64,000 nt of DNA from Gammaproteobacteria bacterium (GCA_004297335.1 SCUD01000058.1:1-64000); one strand, 5' to 3'. Shown: positions 9,176 to 16,806, counted from the stretch's first letter. Notes: a model not told the origin generated them from the sequence alone. Program-made: numbers and translations.

Positions 9176-11991
9176 GGGCTCTTCCTGTGGACAGGGACAG
9201 TCAGTCGGTGGGTCGCGCGGTGCGTCTCCTCGGTCCGCGAAGACTCGAGCGCCGCCCGTACCAGCGCCGCCTGCTGGAGTTCGTGCAGCGCGTGGATGCC
9301 GGTGGCCGGTGCCGCCGAACTCTCGCGCCCTGCGTACAACAGCGTGTGCTGCACGCCGAGCGGCGCCTGCAGCCAGTGCCGGATCTGGTACCAGGCGCCC
9401 TGGTTCTGCGGCTCCTCCTGGCACCAGACGACATCCAGCGCCCGCGGATAACGGGCCAGCAGCGCCGAGTATTCCTCGACCGGAAACGGATAGAGCTGCT
9501 CGATCCGGGCGATGGCGACACCCTCGACCGCATCCCGCTGTCGTTGCTCGACCAGGTCGTAGTAGACCTTGCCGCTGCACAGCACGATCCGCCGGACCGA
9601 ACCGGGATCGGCGATCGCCGGATCGTCGAGCAGCTCCTGGAAGTGGCCGCCGGTCACTTCCGCGAGCGTCGAGGTTGCCAGCCGATGGCGCAGCAGGCTC
9701 TTCGGCGTCATCACCACGAGCGGCTTGCGCAGCGCACGCTGCATCTGGCGCCGCAGCAAATGAAACATCTGGGCCGGCGTCGAGGGCACGCAGACTAGGC
9801 CGTTCTGTTCCGCCGACAGCTGCAGGAAGCGCTCCAGCCGCGCCGAACTGTGTTCCGGACCCTGCCCTTCATAGCCGTGCGGCAGCAGCAGTACCATGCC
9901 GCACAGGCGCTGCCACTTGGCCTCGCCCGAGGCGATGAACTGGTCGATGATCACCTGCGCGCCGTTGGCGAAGTCGCCGAACTGCGCTTCCCAGATCACC
10001 AGCGTCTCCGGATCGGTGGTCGCGTAGCCATACTCGAAGCCGAGCACGGCCTCCTCGGACAGCACCGAATCCGTAATCCGGCACCGCCCCTGGCCCGCGG
10101 CGAGCGACGCCAGCGCCACGTGCCGCCGGTCAGCCGACTGGTCATGGAGCACCGCATGCCGGTGAAAGAAGGTGCCGCGCCCGCTGTCCTGGCCGGTGAG
10201 ACGCAGGTGATGTCCATCCGCGAGCAATGCGGCGTAGGCGAGCATCTCCGCCGCGCCCCAGTCGAGCGGCTGGTCGCCGGCGTACATGCGCGCACGATCC
10301 CCGATGATCCGGGCCACCCGCGGATGCAGTGTGAAGCCCTCGGGCAGCGCGGTCAGCTTCGCGGCCAGGATCTCCAGCCGCTCGCGCGGCAGGGCCGTCA
10401 CCGGCTGCTCCGACCACTCCGCCGCCAGATGGCTGCTCCAGTCCACGGTAAAGCGGTTGCCGGCCGTGCCGACGAAGGCGCGCGCCTGCGGCTGGTCGCT
10501 GTCGAGCCCACTGCGGTACTCCTCCAGCATCCGCGCGGCCTGGCCCGGGGCGATGAGCTCGGATTCCTCGAGCTTGCGCCCGTAGATCTCGCGCGCAGTC
10601 GGATGCTTGCGGATGACCTGGTACATCGCGGGCTGCGTCGCTGCTGGCTCGTCGGCCTCGTTGTGGCCGTGGCGCCGATAGCAGACCAGGTCGATCACCG
10701 CGTCCTTGCGGAACTTCATCCGGTAGTCGAGCGCGAGGCGCGCGGCGAAGACGACGGCCTCCGGATCGTCGGCGTTCACGTGGAAGATCGGTGCCTCGAT
10801 CATCTTGGCGACGTCGCTGCAGTACAGCGTCGAGCGCGCATCGCGCGGATCGCTGGTCGTAAAACCGATCTGGTTGTTGATCACGACGTGCAGCGTGCCG
10901 CCGGTCGCGAAGCCGCGCGCCTGCGAGAGCTGCAGCGTCTCCATGACCACGCCCTGCCCGGCGAAGGCCGCATCGCCGTGGATCAGGATCGGCACCACGG
11001 TCGCGCCGTCGGGGTCGCCGCGCCGGTCCTGGCGGGCGCGGACGGAGCCCTCGACGACCGCGTTGACCACCTCGAGGTGCGAGGGATTGAAGGCCAGCGC
11101 CACATGGACGTCGCCGCCGGGCGTGCGCAGGTCCGCTGAAAAGCCCTTGTGGTACTTGACGTCGCCGGAGCCGCGCAGGTCCCGGAGGTCCACCTTGCCC
11201 TCGAACTCGGAGAACAGCGAGGACGGCGGCTTGCCGAGCACGTTGACCAGCACGTTGAGCCGCCCGCGGTGCGCCATGCCGATGATGATTTCCTGCACGC
11301 CAGCGGCGCCGCAGCGCTGCACGACCTCATCCAGCAGCGGGATCAGCGCATCGCCACCCTCCAGCGAGAAGCGCTTCTGGCCGACGTACTTCGTGTGCAG
11401 GTAGCGCTCGAGCCCCTCGGCGGCCGTGAGCTGGCGCAGCAGGTTGACCTGCTCCTCCTTGGTGAAGCGATGGATCAGCCGGCCTTCCTGGAACTGGTCC
11501 TGCAGCCACAGCCGCTCCGCGGTCGTCGAGACATGGGCGAACTCGGCGCCGATCCGGCCGGCGTAGACCCGGCGGAGCTGGGCGAGGATGTCGCGCAGCC
11601 GGAGCTGCTTTTCGATCCGGCTGCTGCGGGTGCCGGTGTAGAACTCGGTGTCCAGGTCGGCCTCGGTCAGGCCGACATTCGCGGGCTCGAGGACCGGCGG
11701 CATCGGCCGCAGCAGCAGGCCGAGCGGATCGATGTCGGCGACCAGGTGACCGCGGTTGGCATAGATCTGGATCAGGCGCGAGACGGCCGCCTGCTTCTGG
11801 GCATCGACGGCGTCCCCGGCGGGCGCCACCTCGCGGGCAGCCCCGCCGGCGAGACCGGCGAACAGCTCACGCCAACCGGCCCCGACCGACCCGGGGTCGC
11901 TCAGGTAACGCTCGTACTGGGCCTCGATGTAGTCCGCATTCGCACCAGACAGGAAGCTGGTCCGTTGCAGTTCGCGCAGCGACTGGCTCAT
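9172..11991 (-). CDS. sucA: 2-Oxoglutarate dehydrogenase E1 component
   Basis: Thiamine-diphosphate-dependent decarboxylase of 2-oxoglutarate. 939 residues, normal for the family. It begins with the conserved short N-terminal helix that docks on E2 ([19 protein letters not shown]) and contains [11 protein letters not shown], the ThDP/Mg motif GDAAFAGQG and the E1-type C-terminal half ([30 protein letters not shown]). The start ATG lies 28 bp after the tRNA-Arg 3' end. No clear Shine-Dalgarno precedes it, while a perfect TATAAT does (see the separate entry), so the transcript may be nearly leaderless. Confidence 0.96.
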   Translation of the reverse strand: MSQSLRELQRTSFLSGANADYIEAQYERYLSDPGSVGAGWRELFAGLAGGAAREVAPAGDAVDAQKQAAVSRLIQIYANRGHLVADIDPLGLLLRPMPPVLEPANVGLTEADLDTEFYTGTRSSRIEKQLRLRDILAQLRRVYAGRIGAEFAHVSTTAERLWLQDQFQEGRLIHRFTKEEQVNLLRQLTAAEGLERYLHTKYVGQKRFSLEGGDALIPLLDEVVQRCGAAGVQEIIIGMAHRGRLNVLVNVLGKPPSSLFSEFEGKVDLRDLRGSGDVKYHKGFSADLRTPGGDVHVALAFNPSHLEVVNAVVEGSVRARQDRRGDPDGATVVPILIHGDAAFAGQGVVMETLQLSQARGFATGGTLHVVINNQIGFTTSDPRDARSTLYCSDVAKMIEAPIFHVNADDPEAVVFAARLALDYRMKFRKDAVIDLVCYRRHGHNEADEPAATQPAMYQVIRKHPTAREIYGRKLEESELIAPGQAARMLEEYRSGLDSDQPQARAFVGTAGNRFTVDWSSHLAAEWSEQPVTALPRERLEILAAKLTALPEGFTLHPRVARIIGDRARMYAGDQPLDWGAAEMLAYAALLADGHHLRLTGQDSGRGTFFHRHAVLHDQSADRRHVALASLAAGQGRCRITDSVLSEEAVLGFEYGYATTDPETLVIWEAQFGDFANGAQVIIDQFIASGEAKWQRLCGMVLLLPHGYEGQGPEHSSARLERFLQLSAEQNGLVCVPSTPAQMFHLLRRQMQRALRKPLVVMTPKSLLRHRLATSTLAEVTGGHFQELLDDPAIADPGSVRRIVLCSGKVYYDLVEQRQRDAVEGVAIARIEQLYPFPVEEYSALLARYPRALDVVWCQEEPQNQGAWYQIRHWLQAPLGVQHTLLYAGRESSAAPATGIHALHELQQAALVRAALESSRTEETHRATHRLTVPVHRKSP

Positions 11992-12001
11992 GGCCGGCGG
12001 G

Positions 12002-12007
12002 ATTATA
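12002..12007 (-). promoter_or_regulatory. Candidate -10 element for sucA
   Basis: The minus strand reads TATAAT here, a perfect sigma70 -10 hexamer between the tRNA-Arg gene and sucA. Its last base is 11 nt before the sucA ATG, so initiation about 7 nt downstream would leave a leader of only about 4 nt. A -35 would have to lie inside the tRNA acceptor region, where no TTGACA-like hexamer is visible. Readthrough from the tRNA is the alternative. Confidence 0.4.
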
Positions 12008-12018
12008 CCGGAGCGGTC

Positions 12019-12094
12019 TGGCGCCCCGGGCCGGAGTTGAACCGACGACCTACCGCTTAGGAGGCGGTCGCTCTATCCACTGAGCTACCGGGGC
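12019..12094 (-). tRNA. tRNA-Arg (anticodon CCT)
   Basis: 76-nt cloverleaf on the minus strand: acceptor GCCCCGG/CCGGGGC, D-stem GCTC/GAGC, anticodon stem ACCGC/GCGGT with loop CTCCTAA (anticodon CCT, reading AGG), T-arm GTCGG-TTCAACT-CCGGC, discriminator G and an encoded CCA. It is followed after 27 nt by sucA on the same strand. Confidence 0.95.
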
Positions 12095-12116
12095 GCGCGG
12101 GCGCCATGTTAACCGA

Positions 12117-12141
12117 CGGCCGGCCCGCGAGGGGCCGGCCG
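12117..12141 (-). terminator. Strong hairpin downstream of the H1-like gene
   Basis: Ten-base perfect arms CGGCCGGCCC and GGGCCGGCCG enclose a 5-nt loop, 29 bp past the stop of the histone-like gene and before tRNA-Arg. No T-tract follows on the minus strand (the bases after the stem are GTCGGTTAAC), so this is a GC hairpin that could stabilise the mRNA 3' end or act as a weak terminator. Confidence 0.4.
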
Positions 12142-12169
12142 CCGTCAGTGAACGGCCTCAGGCGGACGA

Positions 12170-12598
12170 TCAGATCGCCGGCGTAACGGCAGCGGGCGCC
12201 GGCGGCGGCGCCTCGGCAACCGCCGCATCCACGGCCGTTGTCGCCCGCTCGACCGACTGCGCGGCATTGCCGACCATGCGCGTCGCGGCCTTCTCGACGG
12301 TGCGCGTTGCACCGCGGACGCTGCTGGCCGCGCTGTGGATCACTGCACTGGCCTTGCGCTTCGCGGTACGCACCGTCTTCCGCGTGGCGGCCGTCGCCTT
12401 GCGGACGGTCTTCTTCGCCGCCTTGGCCACCTTGACCGCCTTGCGGGCCGGCTTGCGCGCGACCTTCTTCGCCGCCTTCACCGCCGCCTTGCGCCTGGCC
12501 GGTGCCGCGCGGCGCCGGCGTGCGACAACCTTGCGCGTGGCCTTCTTCGCCTTCTTCGCCTTTTTCGCGGCTTTCCTGGCCTTCTTCCTGGCTGCCAT
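12170..12598 (-). CDS. Histone H1-like, lysine/alanine-rich nucleoid protein
   Basis: 142-residue basic protein starting MAARKKARKAAKKAKK. The first two thirds are almost only Lys, Ala and Arg in short repeats (KKA, RKAAK, KATRK), resembling the eukaryotic H1 tail-like proteins of bacteria (HctB/AlgP-like families); the C-terminus is Ala/Val/Pro-rich. Such proteins bind DNA non-specifically and compact it. I chose the internal ATG (12598-12596) because it begins the repeat and is preceded by a G-rich Shine-Dalgarno (GGGGGGTT); the longer frame to 12661 adds an unrelated 21-residue leader. The gene stands alone between two tRNA genes. Family-level call only. Confidence 0.75.
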   Translation of the reverse strand: MAARKKARKAAKKAKKAKKATRKVVARRRRAAPARRKAAVKAAKKVARKPARKAVKVAKAAKKTVRKATAATRKTVRTAKRKASAVIHSAASSVRGATRTVEKAATRMVGNAAQSVERATTAVDAAVAEAPPPAPAAVTPAI

Positions 12599-12916
12599 CT
12601 GGAACCCCCCGATCGTTCTGAAATCTTTACCGGCGGCGCGACACGCGACGCCTGGCATCAACGCTAGGGCCGCGGCGTGAGACTGTCAATCGCCGCGGGA
12701 GTCAAGACCGCTCGCGGCTCGCTCGAAGGCGAGTACTCGAGGGGCGACACCGGACTCGCGCCGGGCCGGAACGCCATCGAGAGAAATTCTCAGACAAATG
12801 CTGCAGGTGACTGACTTATATTAACTTTACATCAGCCAATCCATTCCACGTCAATCATAATGGTAGCGGCAGGCAATGATGGCAAGCGCATCATTCCCGA
12901 TGGCGTACACGAACTG
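12599..12916. other. Intergenic region with an AT-rich patch
   Basis: 318 bp without a credible gene. The stretch from about 12785 to 12900 is much richer in A and T than the surrounding genome, and contains a candidate minus-strand promoter for the H1-like gene. The remainder (12600-12780) would be its roughly 220-nt 5' leader. I see no conserved RNA structure in it. Confidence 0.5.
12826..12854 (-). promoter_or_regulatory. Candidate sigma70 promoter for the H1-like gene
   Basis: On the minus strand TTGACG (12854-12849) is followed after 17 nt by TGTAAA (12831-12826), inside the AT-rich patch. The -35 matches 5 of 6 consensus bases and the spacing is ideal. Transcription would reach the ATG at 12598 after roughly 220 nt. 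Confidence 0.4.
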
Positions 12917-12940
12917 AAAAGCCAGCACGAGGCTGGCTTT
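12917..12940 (-). terminator. Rho-independent terminator of tRNA-Ala
   Basis: Just past the 3' end of tRNA-Ala the minus strand reads AAAGCCAGC, loop CTCGT, GCTGGCTTTT: a nine-base stem continuing into a run of T. The position 8 nt after the encoded CCA fits termination of the tRNA transcript. Confidence 0.75.
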
Positions 12941-12947
12941 GGGAAAT

Positions 12948-13023
12948 TGGTGGAGCGGAAGGGGATCGAACCCTCGACCTCTGCATTGCGAACGCAGCGC
13001 TCTCCCAGCTGAGCTACCGCCCC
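12948..13023 (-). tRNA. tRNA-Ala (anticodon CGC)
   Basis: 76-nt tRNA on the minus strand: acceptor GGGGCGG/CCGCTCC (one G-T pair), D-arm AGCTCAGCTGGGAGAGC, anticodon stem CTGCG/TGCAG with loop TTCGCAA (anticodon CGC, reading GCG), T-arm with GGTTCGATCC, discriminator A and an encoded CCA. A monocistronic unit with its own terminator. Confidence 0.95.
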
Positions 13024-13038
13024 ATGATCCGGGACGGG

Positions 13039-13044
13039 ATTTTA
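13039..13044 (-). promoter_or_regulatory. Candidate -10 element of tRNA-Ala
   Basis: The minus strand reads TAAAAT 15 bp before the first tRNA base, followed by a GC-rich discriminator (CCCGTCCC), the arrangement typical of stringently controlled tRNA promoters. No convincing -35 hexamer is visible upstream. Confidence 0.4.
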
Positions 13045-13090
13045 GCGGCAAGGAAATCGGGGTGCTGCCTTTTTTTGCTGGCCGGGGCCG

Positions 13091-13113
13091 GAAAAGGGGG
13101 ACGTCCCCTTTTC
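13091..13113. repeat. GAAAAGGGG inverted repeat upstream of the GNAT gene
   Basis: Perfect 9-bp inverted repeat: arm GAAAAGGGG (13091-13099), loop GACGT, arm CCCCTTTTC (13105-13113). It sits 24 bp before the GNAT start and could form a leader hairpin. Similar poly-A/poly-G palindromes occur as dispersed intergenic elements in gammaproteobacterial genomes; only one copy is seen in this window. Confidence 0.6.
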
Positions 13114-13137
13114 TCATCGTGTACCTTAGCCAGTGCC

Positions 13138-13614
13138 ATGAAGATCCGAGACGCGCAGCCCGGGGATCTCGAGTTCATCGCCAGCTGCAACATGGCGCTC
13201 GCCGCCGAGACCGAGGACCAGACCCTCGACCGGACCCTGCTCGTCCCCGGTATTCGCGCCCTGTTTGAGGATCCATCGCGGGGCCGGTACTACATCGCCG
13301 AGATCGGCGGGCGGCCGGTCGGCCAGCTGATGACGACCTACGAGTGGAGCGACTGGCGCAACGGCACCTTCCTGTGGATCCAGTCGGTTTACGTGCTGCC
13401 CACCCATCGGGCGCGTGGCGTGTTCCGGTCCCTGTACCAGCACCTGCGGGAGCAGGCGCGGGGCGACCGCACGGTCTGCGGCATCCGGCTGTACGCGGAC
13501 CGCGGCAACAGCCGGGCGCTGGCCGTCTACGAGCGTCTCGGCATGCACCGCTCGAACTACGCGCTGCTGGAAGAGGTGTTCCGCGGACCGGTGTCCCACG
13601 CGGAGGGAGGCTGA
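13138..13614 (+). CDS. GNAT family N-acetyltransferase
   Basis: 158-residue single-domain acetyltransferase. The acetyl-CoA region is recognisable: the strand WIQSVYVLPTHRARGVFRSL supplies an R/Q-x-x-G-x-(G/A)-like pyrophosphate loop (HRARGVFRS), and the C-terminal part GIRLYADRGNSRALAVYERL is the usual N-x-x-A-x-x-x-Y-x-x-x-G motif region. The acceptor substrate cannot be inferred. ATG 13138 is chosen because the Pfam-like domain begins directly (MKIRDAQPGDLEFI); a longer frame begins in the tRNA promoter region. The stop is 1 bp from the next ATG, so it is co-transcribed with the peroxiredoxin. Confidence 0.85.
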   Translation: MKIRDAQPGDLEFIASCNMALAAETEDQTLDRTLLVPGIRALFEDPSRGRYYIAEIGGRPVGQLMTTYEWSDWRNGTFLWIQSVYVLPTHRARGVFRSLYQHLREQARGDRTVCGIRLYADRGNSRALAVYERLGMHRSNYALLEEVFRGPVSHAEGG

Positions 13615-13615
13615 C

Positions 13616-14080
13616 ATGCTCGCGATCGGCGAACGCGCGCCCGACTTCTCACTGCCGGACCAGGATGGGCGCGAGCAGCGCCTTTCGGCGCTGCAGCACG
13701 GACAGCCCCTGATCCTGTATTTCTATCCCGCCGATTTCACGCCGGGCTGCACCCGCGAGGCCTGCGACTTCCGCGATCTGCATGCGCAGATCCTGGGCGC
13801 CGGATTGCAGGTCGTCGGCATCAGCCCGCAGGATTCAGCCAGCCACCGGCGGTTCCGCGACCGCCACGCGCTGCCCTTCACGCTGCTCTCGGACGTGGAC
13901 AAGGCGGTGATCCGGACCTACGACGTGGATGGCCCGCTCGGCATCGGCGTGCGGCGGGCCACCTACCTGCTCGATGGCGACCGCCGGATACTCGATGCGG
14001 TGCAGGCGGACCTGCGCATCGGCCGCCACCAGGAATTCGTCCAGCGCGCGCTCACTACAAGGGCAGGTCCAGGCGGGTAA
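13616..14080 (+). CDS. bcp: Bcp/PrxQ-type thiol peroxidase
   Basis: Thioredoxin-fold peroxiredoxin that reduces hydroperoxides. 154 residues. The PrxQ signature FTPGCTREACDF gives the peroxidatic Cys at 45 and the resolving Cys at 50, five residues apart, as in Bcp. The N-terminal GERAPDFSLPDQDG and the later VVGISPQDSASHRRF are family hallmarks. It starts 1 bp after the GNAT stop. Its last 26 bp overlap the convergent phosphatase gene. Confidence 0.9.
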   Translation: MLAIGERAPDFSLPDQDGREQRLSALQHGQPLILYFYPADFTPGCTREACDFRDLHAQILGAGLQVVGISPQDSASHRRFRDRHALPFTLLSDVDKAVIRTYDVDGPLGIGVRRATYLLDGDRRILDAVQADLRIGRHQEFVQRALTTRAGPGG

Positions 14081-14618
14081 CAGCAGCCCGCCCGAAGCGC
14101 GGTCTGGCGATCAGGTAGATCGCCCCGTATTCGTTCTCGGCGATCGCCGGCACCTCCTGGCCGCTCAAGCGCTCGACCAGCGCCGGGACCGTATTCGAAT
14201 GTCCGATGATCAGCACGCGACCTCCACCGAAATCGTCGAGCGCCCGGTCCGCTGTGGCCGGAACATCCCCGGCCGGCACGACGATGACGGGGATACTCAG
14301 GCGATTGGCGAGCGGTCGCGCGGTCTGCTGTGCGCGCTGGAACTCACTGACGAGGATGCCCTGCAGGCGCGTCTCCGGCGGCCCATTGCCCAGCAACTGC
14401 GCCAGCCGTTCGGCGCGGGCCTCACCCTGCGGTGACAGCGCCGGATCACCCGGCGGCAGTTCCGCCTTGTCGGCGTGGCGCATCACCAGGATGGTCGTCG
14501 TGGTGGCTGCCGAGTAGATCCAGATGGCGCCGGCCAGGAACAGCAAGCCGGCGAGCCCGGTCAGCCACACGGGTGCCAGCAGTGGCCTCCTCCGCAGGCT
14601 CGCGTATTCTTTGCGCAT
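14055..14618 (-). CDS. Membrane-anchored histidine phosphatase (SixA/phosphoglycerate-mutase superfamily)
   Basis: 187 residues: a basic start, one membrane helix (about 15-37), then an extracytoplasmic or membrane-tethered histidine-phosphatase domain. Active-site residues are visible: the RH pair in LVMRHADK (R47, H48) and the second His in IIGHSNTVPAL (H140), with SEFQRAQQTARPLA as the conserved Arg region. SixA removes phosphate from His of signalling proteins, but N-terminally anchored members are diverse, so the substrate is unknown. Its ATG shares a GCATGC palindrome with the divergent neighbour's ATG. Confidence 0.8.
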   Translation of the reverse strand: MRKEYASLRRRPLLAPVWLTGLAGLLFLAGAIWIYSAATTTTILVMRHADKAELPPGDPALSPQGEARAERLAQLLGNGPPETRLQGILVSEFQRAQQTARPLANRLSIPVIVVPAGDVPATADRALDDFGGGRVLIIGHSNTVPALVERLSGQEVPAIAENEYGAIYLIARPRFGRAAVTRLDLPL

Positions 14619-15219
14619 GCAAATGATGATACTCCGGCCCTGGGTGATCCTGCTGGCCGCCGGCGGCGCCAGCCGCTACGGGCGACCCAAGCAACTCGCG
14701 CGGCTCGACGGCCAGACGCTGCTGCGCCGCGCCGCGCGGCTCGCGGCTGCGGTCGCTCCGGGCCGCACGGTCGTCGTGCTCGGCGCGCGGGCCGCAACGC
14801 TGCGCCGGGAACTGCAGGGGCTGCCGGTGCAGCCAGTGCACAACCGCCGCTGGCGAGAAGGACTCGCGACGTCGCTCGCGGCCGGCGTGCGCGCACTGCC
14901 AAGGGGGGCGCGTGCCGGCCTGGTCCTGCTCGCGGATCAGGCCGCTCTCATGCCGGAGGATCTCGAAGGGCTGATCGCCGCGTGGCGGCGCCATCCGCGC
15001 AGCATCACCGCGGCGCAGGCCGGAGACTGGCGCGGCCCTCCGGTGATCCTGCCGCGACGCTGCTTCGGAAGGCTGCTGCGGCTGCGCGGCGATGCCGGCG
15101 CGCGCAGCCTGTTGCAGGATCCCGCCGAAACAGTCCTTACGGTACCCATGCCGAATGCCGCGACCGACATCGACGTGCCCGCGGATTTGCGGCGCCTGCG
15201 CGACGGGCAGCCCCGGTGA
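14617..15219 (+). CDS. MocA/MobA-like nucleotidyltransferase
   Basis: 200-residue NTP_transferase family protein. The signature LAAGGASRYGRPKQL (residues 13-27) is the nucleotide-binding loop of molybdenum-cofactor cytidylyl/guanylyltransferases, and LADQAALMPEDLEGLI resembles their metal-binding Asp motif. MocA (CMP transfer to molybdopterin) is the closest named relative; no molybdoenzyme or xdhC gene lies nearby, so the acceptor is unproven. The start is one of three nearby ATGs (14617, 14623, 14626); the first lies in GCATGC overlapping the start of the opposite gene. Confidence 0.75.
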   Translation: MQMMILRPWVILLAAGGASRYGRPKQLARLDGQTLLRRAARLAAAVAPGRTVVVLGARAATLRRELQGLPVQPVHNRRWREGLATSLAAGVRALPRGARAGLVLLADQAALMPEDLEGLIAAWRRHPRSITAAQAGDWRGPPVILPRRCFGRLLRLRGDAGARSLLQDPAETVLTVPMPNAATDIDVPADLRRLRDGQPR

Positions 15220-15221
15220 GC

Positions 15222-16172
15222 ATGATGAATTCAATGCCAGGCGCGATTCAGTCGGTCCTGATTGCCGTGTTGGCCATGGGGCCGCTGTCGCAGCCGGCCA
15301 CTGCGAATGAGTGCGACCGGGAGTGCCTGCGCACGCTGACCGATCGCTATCTCGAGGCCCTCACCACGCGGGGCGCCGAGGGACTGTTCCTGGCTGCGAA
15401 TGTCAGGTTCACCGAGAATGGGCAACACCGCCAGCTTGGCGAGGGACTGTGGAAGACCTCAACCGGTGTGGGCACCTTCCGCGAGTACTTTGCCGATCCT
15501 TCCACCGGCAATGCGCTCTTCATCGGCGTAGTCGATGAGAACGGCGCCCCGGCAATCCTGGCCACGCGACTGGGTGTCGATGGCGCCGGCATCCGCGAGA
15601 TCGAGACCATCGTCGCTCGCCAGGGCAGCCATCCGCTGTTCGCGCCCGAACGGCTGCAGGACGCCGATCCGCTTTTCAGCGCCACCGAGCCACTCGCTTC
15701 CCGAGCACCGCGGGAGCGCCTGATCGAAATCGCCAATGCCTATTTCGACGGAATCGAGCGCAACAGCAGCAAGGACATTCCGGCCACGGCGGATTGCGAG
15801 CGCTTCGAAAACGGCGTGAAAGTGACCTTTCGCACAGCGACATCGGGTAACTGCGCGAAGAGCGCTGATCACATCAACTACATCAAGGCGGTCCAGGATC
15901 GCAGATACTTCATCGTCGATGAGGCTACCGGCATCGTCGCCTGTACCGTCGTCTTCGACATCCCCGGCGGCGATCCGCTGCCTGCGCGGCCCGCCACGCC
16001 GGTGGACAGCGGGGAGGTTCAGCTGCAGACCACGCTGCGCCAGCCCCGCATGCTGCTGCTGACCGAGATCTTCAAGATCCAGAGCGGCCAGATTGCCCGC
16101 ATCCAGACCGTCATGCATAACCTGCCGCATGGCAGTCGGTCAGGCTGGGAGCAGCAGGAGGCACCGGAGTGA
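15222..16172 (+). CDS. Secreted protein with two NTF2-like halves (DUF8021-like), function unknown
   Basis: 316 residues with a signal peptide (hydrophobic 8-20, cleavage near PATA-NE, about residue 28). Two similar halves follow: CDRECLRTLTDRYLEALTTR with FTENGQHRQLGEGLWKT, and RLIEIANAYFDGIERNSS with DCERFENGVKVTFRTA, ending LLLTEIFKIQSGQIARIQTV. The pattern of polyhydrophobic sheets is like SnoaL/NTF2 domains and recalls a DUF8021-type family, from memory. Four Cys pairs (31/35 and in DCERF/GNCAK) suggest disulfides, consistent with export. It begins 2 bp after the MocA-like stop. Base composition is less GC-rich than neighbours, hinting at transfer. Confidence 0.6.
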   Translation: MMNSMPGAIQSVLIAVLAMGPLSQPATANECDRECLRTLTDRYLEALTTRGAEGLFLAANVRFTENGQHRQLGEGLWKTSTGVGTFREYFADPSTGNALFIGVVDENGAPAILATRLGVDGAGIREIETIVARQGSHPLFAPERLQDADPLFSATEPLASRAPRERLIEIANAYFDGIERNSSKDIPATADCERFENGVKVTFRTATSGNCAKSADHINYIKAVQDRRYFIVDEATGIVACTVVFDIPGGDPLPARPATPVDSGEVQLQTTLRQPRMLLLTEIFKIQSGQIARIQTVMHNLPHGSRSGWEQQEAPE

Positions 16173-16272
16173 TCGTCGTCGGTGTCGCGCAGCGGACCGC
16201 GAGCGCCGCAATCATCCGGTTTCACGAACTGTTGTAGTGCGGCACCTTCCCCACCCCCGACTCGAATATATT

Positions 16273-16467
16273 ATGCGCATGAGCAAGAAGTCCTTGGCGA
16301 GCAGCAACCGGCATTTAGGCGACGCGGCAGCGTATCGCCGCGGCCTGCTTACAAACGTCTCCAGTTCGACCGCAATCGAAACAGGGCAACGAGTCGAAGA
16401 GGTCGCCCGCCGTCTCGCGGAAGACCTGGCAAAGGGAAAGCTCACGCACTCTGCGTCGCGGAAATAA
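16273..16467 (+). CDS. Mini-protein with a Fic-inhibition-like motif
   Basis: 64-residue ORF starting MRMSKKSLASSNRHLGDAAA. Residues 30-38 read SSSTAIETG: the S/T-x-x-x-E part matches the inhibitory helix of Fic proteins and their antitoxins ((S/T)xxxE(G/N)), except that the last residue is Thr. It is followed by a helix QRVEEVARRLAEDL. A TATATT sequence lies 6 bp before the ATG. Its 3' end overlaps, on the opposite strand, the end of a Fic-domain fragment. I infer an antitoxin-like remnant or a free-standing family of small proteins; no experimental function is known to me. Confidence 0.5.
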   Translation: MRMSKKSLASSNRHLGDAAAYRRGLLTNVSSSTAIETGQRVEEVARRLAEDLAKGKLTHSASRK

Positions 16468-16696
16468 TCTCCGCGAACAGGGCCTGCATGGGCCCGTAGT
16501 TTCGATCCAACCCGGCCTGCACGGCTGAGTAGTATCGCTCTCTTGCCGACCCCGTCAGCGGGCCGAAATCCAACAGCGGCAATCCCGCCTGCAATGCCAT
16601 CAGCGTTGCAAGGAGTCGGGAAACCCTGCCGTTGCCCTCGCGGAACGGATGGACTCGCAGATTGCACAAGACATGATGGTTCGAGCCGGACTCGGA
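16442..16696 (-). pseudogene. Fic-domain protein fragment (5'-truncated)
   Basis: About 84 codons read leftward from a TAG at 16699-16697 to TGA at 16444. The fragment contains the Fic core motif HPFREGNGR, preceded by a plausible helix (NHHVLCNLRV) and followed by VSRLLATLMALQAGLP and a C-terminal helix. Fic proteins transfer AMP or other nucleotides to target hydroxyls. About 100 or more residues normally lie before this motif, and they are absent: an in-frame stop lies 14 codons upstream of it and the DNA beyond runs into the tRNA-Ser locus. A TTG at 16669 could start a 75-residue peptide, but it would not fold as a full Fic domain. Confidence 0.7.
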
Positions 16697-16788
16697 CTAC
16701 CCTTCCGCTGCATCGGAAGCGTCGTACCGGCTGCTCACTGCCTACTTCGTCCCTTCTGTGCCGATCGCGATGATGCTCGACGACCTCA

Positions 16789-16806
16789 CTGCGACGTGCG
16801 TCGCAG
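16789..16806. repeat. CTGCGAC inverted repeat beyond tRNA-Ser
   Basis: Perfect 7-bp arms CTGCGAC and GTCGCAG around GTGC, 30 bp past the 3' end of tRNA-Ser on its transcribed strand, with weaker outer pairing ATGATG/CATCAT. No T-run follows, so it may be a processing signal or chance structure rather than a standard terminator. Confidence 0.35.

Noticed and set aside
9185..9200. CTGTGGACAGGGACAG, formally matching CTGT-N8-ACAG
   Set aside because: It is inside the sucA 3' coding region, has a GC-rich core instead of an AT-rich one, and no promoter or gene start lies next to it.
12851..13117. 88-residue minus-strand ORF across tRNA-Ala
   Set aside because: It reads through the tRNA gene and its terminator, and lacks any protein-like feature.
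16212..16667. 151-residue minus-strand ORF opposite the mini-protein
   Set aside because: Frame-shifted relative to the Fic core and composed of Arg/Ser/Pro-rich shadow sequence.
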